DNA of 6,372 nucleotides from SYIM01 sp041182885. Its GTDB lineage: Bacteria; Pseudomonadota; Gammaproteobacteria; Burkholderiales; Burkholderiaceae_E. Of the stretch, positions 1 to 5,883 are shown piece by piece (positions within the stretch are counted from its first letter, which is position 1; each line of letters begins with the position of its first letter). Made by a program: the position numbers and the translations under genes. Where the stretch lies: the NCBI GenBank assembly GCA_049423065.1, contig JBMSQB010000139.1, positions 1 through 6,372 on the forward strand, read 5' to 3'. Under the pieces are notes generated by a model. The model was not told where the DNA came from. It saw only the letters and a list, made by a program, of their open reading frames with translations, and did not search any database.

Positions 1-2
1 GT

Positions 3-992
3 GCGGCGGGCAGTGCGGCGGGCAGCCCCGCGGTCCGGTCCGGTCGGCCGGCGCTCACCTGGGCGCTCCTCGCTGTTTGCGCCGGGCTTGCGTTCTGGTG
101 GGACAACCCGCTTCGGGGCCGACTGTCCTACATGGAGGGCGCGGTGGAGACCACGCTTGACCAGACGCGCAATTTTTATGGCGTGGTGGTGGTCCGCGAG
201 CGTCGCTTCCCCGCCGATCCCGCGCGGGATCATCGGGTGTTCTACAGCGGCCAGATCACCCACGGGCTGCAATTTCTCGCGCCTGAGCGGCTGCGCGCGC
301 CGTTGAGTTACTACGGACCAGACAGCGGTGTGGGCGAAACCTATCGTTACCTGTTGGGGCGCAGCCCAGCGGTCGATGTGGCGATCGTCGGACTGGGCGC
401 GGGCGCGCTTGCGAGCTACGCGCGAGCAGCCGACCGCTATGATTTTTTCGAGATCAACCCCGAAGTCGAGCGGGTGGCGCGCGCGTGGTTCACCTATCTT
501 CCGCAGGCGCCGGCGGCCGAGTTGCGGGTGATCACGGGCGATGCGCGGCTCAAGATGGAGCAACTCCCTGCCGAGCGTCGCTACGACATGATCGTGCTCG
601 ATGCCTTCAGTGGCGGCTCGGTGCCGGTGCATCTGCTCACCCGCGAGGCGTTCGCGGTCTATGCTCGGCATCTGAAGCCAGACGGATTTCTGGTGGTGCA
701 CATCACCAACGCCTATCTGAATCTTTACCCGGTGGTGATGCGTCAGGCCGAAGCCCTCGGCATGCGGGTTCGAAGCCGTTTCCAGGACAAGGACCCCGAC
801 CGGTTCATACGCGAGAACCACTACATGATCCTCACGCGTGACGAGCAGTATCTGCGCGCCTATCCGTCGGTGGACCGTCCGTTGCTCGATGCCCAGGGCC
901 GTGTGATCGGCTCGCGCAACTACGACATCCCAGGTGTGGGGCTCTGGACCGATCATTTCAGCAGCATCACGCCGCTTGAGTGGCGTGACTGA
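3..992 (+). CDS. Membrane-fused spermidine synthase-like protein, C-terminal part (5' partial)
   Basis: The reading frame is open to the left edge, so the gene starts upstream; 329 residues are visible. Residues about 16-33 form a hydrophobic Trp/Ala/Leu/Val-rich helix, probably the last transmembrane segment of an N-terminal membrane domain. A soluble class I methyltransferase-like fold follows: glycine loop GLGAGALA (about 130-137), acidic FFEINP (E150) expected to bind the ribose of the nucleoside co-substrate, GDARL (about 179-183), and LDAFS (D200) at the position of the catalytic aspartate of aminopropyltransferases. The C-terminal LWTDHFSS is typical of large membrane-fused spermidine synthase homologues. 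An ATG at 132 would start a 286-residue protein, but the helix and frame continue before it, so I do not take it as the start. The reaction is uncertain: these fused proteins lack the usual SpeE signature (LDAFSGGSVP here), and many have no proven polyamine activity. It likely sits in the inner membrane with the catalytic domain in the cytoplasm. Confidence 0.85.
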   Translation, partial: AAGSAAGSPAVRSGRPALTWALLAVCAGLAFWWDNPLRGRLSYMEGAVETTLDQTRNFYGVVVVRERRFPADPARDHRVFYSGQITHGLQFLAPERLRAPLSYYGPDSGVGETYRYLLGRSPAVDVAIVGLGAGALASYARAADRYDFFEINPEVERVARAWFTYLPQAPAAELRVITGDARLKMEQLPAERRYDMIVLDAFSGGSVPVHLLTREAFAVYARHLKPDGFLVVHITNAYLNLYPVVMRQAEALGMRVRSRFQDKDPDRFIRENHYMILTRDEQYLRAYPSVDRPLLDAQGRVIGSRNYDIPGVGLWTDHFSSITPLEWRD

Positions 993-1013
993 GGAGTTGG
1001 CGCGCAGTGAAAT

Positions 1014-1042
1014 CGCGGCCCCGGTGTTGCAAAGGGGCTGCG
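1014..1042 (+). terminator. Candidate hairpin terminator after the spermidine synthase-like gene
   Basis: Bases 1014-1022 (CGCGGCCCC) pair with 1034-1042 (GGGGCTGCG) to give a 9-bp stem with one G-U wobble (1017/1039) and an 11-base loop. It begins 22 bases after the stop codon, a usual place for a terminator. No T-run follows (CTACACTGCC), so it does not meet the textbook intrinsic terminator pattern; in GC-rich bacteria such stems may act with Rho or only protect the 3' end. Role inferred from position and structure. Confidence 0.4.
1016..1031 (+). promoter_or_regulatory. Weak sigma-54-like -24/-12 match upstream of hyuA
   Basis: The sequence CGGCCC, five bases (CGGTG), then TTGCA keeps the GG-N10-GC spacing of sigma-54 promoters (GG at 1017-1018, GC at 1029-1030) and has the full TTGCA -12 element. 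The -24 element is imperfect (C for T, C for A). Transcription would start near 1042, giving a leader of about 110 bases before the hyuA ATG at 1153. It lies inside the hairpin of 1014-1042, which may be the better explanation. A TACACT hexamer at 1044-1049 resembles a sigma-70 -10 box but has no matching -35 at 17 bases. Low confidence. Confidence 0.15.
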
Positions 1043-1152
1043 CTACACTGCCCGGTGCTGGTCGGGTTGGTCTGCGCTGGTGGGGCAGTCTGCGCTGATT
1101 CGCGCCTGCCCGGATGCGCTTTCTCATCCACCTCCTCTCCCGGACTACGCTC

Positions 1153-3240
1153 ATGACAGATCGCACTGGCGCCGCGCGGGCGCTACGGATTGCCGCCGAT
1201 GTGGGCGGCACCTTCACCGACGTTGCTGTATTCGATGAATCGGGCCGTCGATTGCTGCTCGGGAAAGCGCTGACCACGCCCTCGCACATCATCGAGGGCA
1301 TCGGTACCGGCCTTCACAGGGCGGGCGCGCGCTTTGATCAGGCGAACCTGTTTCTGCACGGGGCCACGATTGCGATCAACACGCTGCTTGAGCGAAGCGG
1401 CGCGCGGACGGCACTCGTCACCACGCGCGGCTTTCGCGACATTTATGAAATCGGCCGGGTGAACCGCCCCGAGGCCTACAACCTGTTTTTCAGAAAGCAT
1501 GTGCCGCTGGTCGAGCGGGCGCTGCGCTTTGAGGTCGATGAGCGGATCAATGCATCGGGCGAGGTGCTGGCCCCGCTGCCCGAGGAGCAGCTTGAGCGGA
1601 TTGCCAAGGCACTCGAGGCGGAGTCGATCGAGGCGGTGGCGATTCTCTTTCTACACAGTTACCGCAACCCTGCGCACGAGCTCGCAGCCAGACGCTTTTT
1701 CGAGTCGCGCCTGCCCGGTTGCTATGTGAGCGCCTCGCACGAGCTGTCCCAGGAGTATCGCGAGTTCGAGCGCACCTCCACCGTGGCGGCCAACGCCTAC
1801 ATCGGTCCGCGGGTCAGCCAGTATCTGAAGGGCATTGAAACGCACCTGGCGGCCGAGCGTTTCCCCGGCACCTTCCTGGTGGTGCAGTCCACCGGCGGGT
1901 TGTATGACGTGTCGCAGGCGCAGCAGGAGTGCATCCGGATGCTGGAGTCCGGTCCGGCGGCTGGCGTGATCGGCACCCGCATGTTGTGTGCGGCCGTGGG
2001 CATTGATCGTGCCATCGCCTTCGACATGGGCGGCACCACCGCCAAGTCGGGCGTGATCCTCGATGGCGAGGTGCTGATGACCTCCAACTCGATGATAGGT
2101 GGCTACACCGAGGGGCTGCCTGTGCAGATCCCGATGATCGACATCCAGGAGGTGGGTACCGGCGGTGGCAGCATCGCGCGGCTGGGGCCTGCGGGGTCGC
2201 TGCGCGTGGGGCCGCAGAGTGCGGGGTCGGTACCGGGGCCGGTGTGTTATGCGCTGGGCGGCACCGAACCCACGGTGACCGATGCCAACCTGGTGCTGGG
2301 GCGCCTGTCGGCCGAGCGCTTTCTGGGCGGCGACATGCGGCTTGATCCGGCGGCTGCGCGCGCGGCAATCGACAGCGCGATCGCCCAGCCGCTGTCGATC
2401 CCGATCGAACAGGCGGCCGAAGGCATCGTGCGGATTGCGGCGGCGACCATGTCGTCCGTGGTCAAGCGGGTGACCACCGAGCGCGGGCTCGATGCGCGAG
2501 ATTTCCCCATGGTGGCGTTTGGCGGCGCGGGCCCGCTGCACGCCACACTCGTGGCGCGTGAGCTTCACATCGGCAAGGTGATCATTCCGCCTGCGCCCGG
2601 CCACTTCTCGGCGTTTGGCATGCTGGTGGCCGATCTCCGGCGCGACTTTGTCCGCACACTGTTTGTGCCTCTGGCGAGCATCGACTTCGAAGCGCTCGAG
2701 CGCGTGTTCCGCGAGATGGAGTCCGAGGGCGAGCGCGACGTGGCCGGGGTGGCGGGCGAGCACGGCCAGCCGGTTGCCAGCCGGGCGCTCGACATGCGCT
2801 ATGTGGGCCAGGAGCATGCGGTGACCGTGGAGGTGCCGCTTGCAGCGTTCGCAAGTCGCGATGCCGGGGCGATCAAGGCGGCCTTTGACCGCGTGCATAC
2901 CCAGCGGTATGGCTACTGCTCGGAGACCGAGCAGGCCGAGATCGTGAGCGTGCGCGCCTCGGTCACGGGCGCGCTTGCAAAGCCCGAGCTGCCGCTGCTT
3001 GCCGCGGGGAGCGAAGTGCCGCCGCCCGAGGCCTCGTCAGGCGCGCGGCCGGTGTATTTCTCCTCGCGCGGCGGCTGGGTGGATGCGCCCACCTGGCGGC
3101 GTGACCGTCTGCTCTCGGGCAACCGCGTGATCGGCCCCGCACTCATCGAAGAATATGCCTCCACCACCGTGCTCGCACCGGGCGACCGCATGAGCGTCGA
3201 CCGTTTCGGCAACCTTGTGATCGAGATCGACCATGACTGA
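1153..3240 (+). CDS. hyuA: Hydantoinase/oxoprolinase family protein, subunit A (HyuA-like)
   Basis: ATP-using subunit of a two-subunit enzyme of the N-methylhydantoinase / 5-oxoprolinase / acetone carboxylase superfamily, expected in the cytoplasm with HyuB (next gene). In this family ATP phosphorylates the substrate carbonyl or an intermediate to drive ring opening or carboxylation. With the ATG at 1153 it has 695 residues, normal for HyuA. Visible motifs: ASKHA-type phosphate loop DVGGTFTD (16-23), GARTALVTTRGFRD (83-96), HELSQEYREFERTST (196-210), QSTGG (245-249), second nucleotide-binding FDMGGTTAKSG (290-300), GTGGGSIARLG (336-345), GGTEPTVTDANLVLGRL (369-385), FGGAGPLHA (456-464) and a C-terminal GPALIEE (661-667). 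PGPVCY (361-366) replaces the common PGPACY. An ATG at 1114 would add 13 residues, but family similarity starts only after residue 10 and neither start has a clear Shine-Dalgarno sequence; I prefer 1153. The 3' end overlaps hyuB by 8 bases. The exact substrate cannot be read from the sequence. Confidence 0.93.
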   Translation: MTDRTGAARALRIAADVGGTFTDVAVFDESGRRLLLGKALTTPSHIIEGIGTGLHRAGARFDQANLFLHGATIAINTLLERSGARTALVTTRGFRDIYEIGRVNRPEAYNLFFRKHVPLVERALRFEVDERINASGEVLAPLPEEQLERIAKALEAESIEAVAILFLHSYRNPAHELAARRFFESRLPGCYVSASHELSQEYREFERTSTVAANAYIGPRVSQYLKGIETHLAAERFPGTFLVVQSTGGLYDVSQAQQECIRMLESGPAAGVIGTRMLCAAVGIDRAIAFDMGGTTAKSGVILDGEVLMTSNSMIGGYTEGLPVQIPMIDIQEVGTGGGSIARLGPAGSLRVGPQSAGSVPGPVCYALGGTEPTVTDANLVLGRLSAERFLGGDMRLDPAAARAAIDSAIAQPLSIPIEQAAEGIVRIAAATMSSVVKRVTTERGLDARDFPMVAFGGAGPLHATLVARELHIGKVIIPPAPGHFSAFGMLVADLRRDFVRTLFVPLASIDFEALERVFREMESEGERDVAGVAGEHGQPVASRALDMRYVGQEHAVTVEVPLAAFASRDAGAIKAAFDRVHTQRYGYCSETEQAEIVSVRASVTGALAKPELPLLAAGSEVPPPEASSGARPVYFSSRGGWVDAPTWRRDRLLSGNRVIGPALIEEYASTTVLAPGDRMSVDRFGNLVIEIDHD
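3233..3240 (+). promoter_or_regulatory. hyuA stop / hyuB start overlap (translational coupling site)
   Basis: The eight bases ATGACTGA hold the hyuB start codon (3233-3235) and the hyuA stop codon TGA (3238-3240) in different frames. Only a weak GAGA (3223-3226) lies upstream, so hyuB translation probably depends on ribosomes finishing hyuA. Such overlaps are common in two-subunit enzymes needed in equal amounts. Confidence 0.7.
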
Positions 3241-5140
3241 CTCACGCACGCACCGGGCTGATCCGGTCACCACCGAGATCCTGCGCAATGGCCTGGTGGC
3301 GACCACCGAGGAAATGAAGGCCAACCTGATGCGCACGGCCTACAACATGATCATCTACGAAGCGCTCGACTTCACGGTTGGGCTCTTTGATCGCGAAGGC
3401 AACACGATTTCGGTCGGTATCGGATTGCCGACCTTCATTCGCGGCATGTCGAATACCGTGAAGGGCATGATCGCGCATTTCGGCGCAGAAGGCATGGACG
3501 AGGGCGATGTGCTCCTCACCAACGATGCCTACACCACCGGCAGTCACCTCAATCACATGACCTTCGTCGTGCCGGTGTTCTGGCAGGGCGAGATCGTGGC
3601 TTTCTCGGCCTGTATGGCGCACTGGATCGATGTGGGCGGCCCACTTGACGGCATGACGCTGGACATCTACTCCGAGGGCCTGCAGATGCCCATGGTCAAG
3701 GCCTGGCGAAAGGGCGAAGAAAATCGCGATGTGTTCGACATCATCCGTCTGAATGTGCGCGTACCCGAGCGCGCCATGGGCGACCTGCGCGCGCAGATTG
3801 CAGCAGTGCGTACCGGCGAGCGCCGGGTGATCGAGATGCTCGACAAGTACGGCCGCGCAGAGTTCGAGGGCGCGATCGAGGCGATCTATCGCCAGAGCGA
3901 GGCGGTGAGTCGCGAGCAGATCCGCGAGATTCCCGATGGCGTCTACACCGCCGAGTCGTTCATGGACGACGACGGGGTGGAGCTGGGCAAGCCGATACCG
4001 GTTCGCGTCACCGTCACCGTGAAGGGTGACGAGATGACGGTGGATCTCTCGAACGTGGGCGAGCAGGTGCGCGGGTTCTTCAACTCCGGTCGGCCTGCAG
4101 GGCTGTCGGCCGCGCAGGTTGCGCTGAAATGCATCGTGGCGCCGCTCGAGATGCCGATCAATGACGGCTGCTTCGTGCCACTGACGGTGATCCTGCCCGA
4201 GGGCAAGTTCGTCAATGCCACGCGGCCCGCGCCGATGCGCATGTGGATGACCTATCCGATGACGGTGATCGACACCATCTTCAAGGCGCTGGCGCCCGCG
4301 ATCCCCACGCGCGTTGCAGCAGCCCACCATGCCGACCTGGTGGTGGCCAACATCAACGGCCGGCATCCGGCCAACCGGAAGCTCTTCCTGTATCTGGGCG
4401 GCCTGATCGGTGGCGGCTGGGGCGCCAAGCACAACGAAGACGGCATGTGCGCGACGATTGCCATCAACGATGGCGATACGCACAACGGGCCGTCGGAACA
4501 GGTCGAGGCCAAGTATCCGTTCATCATCGAGCGCTATGGTCTGCGGCAAGACTCGGGCGGCGCGGGCAAGCAGCGTGGCGGGCTGGGCGCCGAGCAGGTG
4601 GTGCGGGTGCTCTCCGACACCATGTTCAACTCGCAGATCGAGCGCGTCGAGAACCGGCCCTGGGGTCTGTTTGGCGGGCTGTCGGCGCATGGCAATCAGG
4701 TTGCCATCCATCGGGGTGGACAACCTGAAACCGTCTATGCCACTGGCAAGGTGTTCTCGCAGCTATTGAAACCGGGCGACGCCTATGTGCTCCGCTCAGG
4801 CGGCGGCGGTGGCTTTGGCAAGCCCACCGACCGGCGGCGCGAGCAGGTGGAAGATGACGTGCGCCAGGGTTATGTGTCGGTCGAGGCGGCGCGCGACCAG
4901 TACGGGGTGGTGATCGATCCCGTGTCGATGAAGGTCGATGCGGCGGCCACCGATGCATTGCGTGCGCGGATGCGGGCGATGGGGTTGCCCAAGGATCAGC
5001 CGCTCACTTCGAAGGCCTCGCCACCGAACGGCGCGCGGGTGCTGCCGCTCAAGGCGCGGCGTGCGATGGGGTTGCGCGAGCGGGCCTTTCAGAGCGAGGT
5101 GCAGGCGGCCGGCCTCATGCGCGACCGCTGTTGCAGTTGA
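3233..5140 (+). CDS. hyuB: Hydantoinase/oxoprolinase family protein, subunit B (HyuB-like)
   Basis: Partner of the upstream HyuA, predicted to carry the metal site and complete the hydrolase or carboxylase. It has 635 residues. The family start DPVTTEILRNGLV is at 10-22, then MRTAYN (33-38), LDFTVGLFD (45-53), NDAYTTGSHLNH (97-108), AHWIDVGG (129-136), DIYSEGLQMP (144-153), RVPERAMGDLRAQ (176-188), GGGWGAKHNEDG (393-404), RQDSGGAGKQRGGLG (438-452) and RPWGLFGG (475-482), ending the family domain near GGGGGFGKP (523-531). Typical hydantoinase B proteins read DPYxGGTHLPD and AHHADVGG; here the first is NDAYTTGSHLNH, so D98, H105 and H130 remain but the final Asp is His108. This marks a distinct branch, so hydantoinase, oxoprolinase, caprolactamase or acetone/acetophenone carboxylase activity cannot be chosen. 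The start lies inside hyuA (ATGACTGA) with a weak GAGA six bases before it, which suggests translational coupling. A tail of about 55 residues after 580 ends in Cys-Cys-Ser. Confidence 0.93.
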   Translation: MTDSRTHRADPVTTEILRNGLVATTEEMKANLMRTAYNMIIYEALDFTVGLFDREGNTISVGIGLPTFIRGMSNTVKGMIAHFGAEGMDEGDVLLTNDAYTTGSHLNHMTFVVPVFWQGEIVAFSACMAHWIDVGGPLDGMTLDIYSEGLQMPMVKAWRKGEENRDVFDIIRLNVRVPERAMGDLRAQIAAVRTGERRVIEMLDKYGRAEFEGAIEAIYRQSEAVSREQIREIPDGVYTAESFMDDDGVELGKPIPVRVTVTVKGDEMTVDLSNVGEQVRGFFNSGRPAGLSAAQVALKCIVAPLEMPINDGCFVPLTVILPEGKFVNATRPAPMRMWMTYPMTVIDTIFKALAPAIPTRVAAAHHADLVVANINGRHPANRKLFLYLGGLIGGGWGAKHNEDGMCATIAINDGDTHNGPSEQVEAKYPFIIERYGLRQDSGGAGKQRGGLGAEQVVRVLSDTMFNSQIERVENRPWGLFGGLSAHGNQVAIHRGGQPETVYATGKVFSQLLKPGDAYVLRSGGGGGFGKPTDRRREQVEDDVRQGYVSVEAARDQYGVVIDPVSMKVDAAATDALRARMRAMGLPKDQPLTSKASPPNGARVLPLKARRAMGLRERAFQSEVQAAGLMRDRCCS

Positions 5141-5153
5141 CGCGCATGCCGGG

Positions 5154-5182
5154 CCCTGGGGTCGCCGCGGGCTGCCCCAGGG
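5154..5182. terminator. Candidate bidirectional hairpin terminator between convergent genes
   Basis: Bases 5154-5161 (CCCTGGGG) and 5175-5182 (CCCCAGGG) are a perfect 8-bp inverted repeat around a 13-base GC-rich loop. It starts 13 bases after the hyuB stop and ends 18 bases before the stop of the minus-strand flavin reductase gene, so it is placed to end transcription from both sides. There is no T-run on either side, so Rho-independent function is not assured. Role inferred from position and symmetry. Confidence 0.45.
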
Positions 5183-5200
5183 AGGATCCCGCGAGATCGG

Positions 5201-5839
5201 CTAGGCCCGACCCTCGGCTTTGATCCGTTCGATGAAATCGGGGCTGGTGTCGACCGTGAACTGATCGCGGGTGCGGATGTAGCGATCGGCAAACATTCTG
5301 CCGATCGGAAAGTAGTTCGCCATGTTCACGCGCAGGGTGTCGGGATCGATCACGCCGTCCCGCACATGAAGCCAGTGGATCTCGCCGATGGCGAGCAGTC
5401 GGCGCGTGCCGATCTCGATCTGCTGATAGAGCGTGCACTCGAGCGCCACCGGTGCATCGGCGAGTCGGGGCGGCTTCACGGCGGTGCTCGGCACAACGCC
5501 AAGCCCCAGCACCTCGGGCTCACTCACCTCGGGGGGATAGGCGGTGCTGCAGGCGTGCATGCGGTCGGCAAGCGCCTCATCGACCAGATTCACCACGAAC
5601 TCGCCGGTATCGAGGATGTTCCGGGTGCTGTCCTTCAGGGTGCCGTCGGCGCGCCGCTCCAGACTCACGATCAGGATCGGCGGATCATCGCCCATCAGAT
5701 TGAAGAAGCTGTAGGGCGCGGCGTTCACCACGCCGGCGGGGCCCACCGTGGAGAGCAGCGCGATCGGCCGCGGCAGCACGAGGCTCGAGAGGAGTTTGTA
5801 GCGCAGGCCCGTGTCCAGGGCCGAGAGGTCGAAGTTCAT
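5201..5839 (-). CDS. Flavin reductase-like / FMN-binding split-barrel domain protein
   Basis: A 212-residue protein of the flavin reductase-like (DIM6/NTAB, RutF-related) family, whose members bind FMN or FAD in a split beta-barrel and often pass reduced flavin to a partner monooxygenase. Evidence: LPRPIALLSTVGPAG (22-36), NAAPYSFFN (39-47) typical of the flavin-binding strand-loop, DPPILIVSL (52-60), and KDSTRNILDTGEFVVNLV (69-86), the best-known family signature. The length fits the 200-residue soluble members. The ATG at 5839 gives the usual MNFDL start; the frame stays open to 5980, but that extension is Arg/Pro-rich, overlaps the asparaginase gene and lacks family motifs. No good Shine-Dalgarno sequence is visible before 5839. 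It starts 44 bases after the asparaginase stop, so the two are probably co-transcribed. No monooxygenase partner is in the window, so the electron acceptor is unknown; the protein may instead bind flavin or haem without reductase activity. Confidence 0.88.
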   Translation of the reverse strand: MNFDLSALDTGLRYKLLSSLVLPRPIALLSTVGPAGVVNAAPYSFFNLMGDDPPILIVSLERRADGTLKDSTRNILDTGEFVVNLVDEALADRMHACSTAYPPEVSEPEVLGLGVVPSTAVKPPRLADAPVALECTLYQQIEIGTRRLLAIGEIHWLHVRDGVIDPDTLRVNMANYFPIGRMFADRYIRTRDQFTVDTSPDFIERIKAEGRA

Positions 5840-5883
5840 GGGATGGATGGGTCCGAGAGGTGAGAGATTCCGCTGCCGGCGGG

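Noticed and set aside
132..134. ATG at 132 as the start of the spermidine synthase-like gene
   Set aside because: The same frame is open to the window edge and encodes a transmembrane helix just upstream, as expected for the fused family.
1..306. 101-codon plus-strand open frame at the left edge
   Set aside because: Arg-rich product without motifs, overlapping the spermidine synthase-like frame that carries real family signatures.
1651..2898. 415-codon open frame on the minus strand opposite hyuA
   Set aside because: Same reason: His/Arg-rich composition, no family motif, fully inside the conserved hyuA gene.
3242..4723. 493-codon open frame on the minus strand opposite hyuB
   Set aside because: It is rich in His, Arg and Asp, has no recognisable motif, and lies wholly against a strongly conserved gene. 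Long antisense open frames are expected from GC-rich codon use.
5366..5863. 165-codon plus-strand open frame opposite the flavin reductase gene
   Set aside because: Its composition (Gly, His, Arg, Glu) has no family likeness, and the opposite strand has clear flavin reductase motifs.
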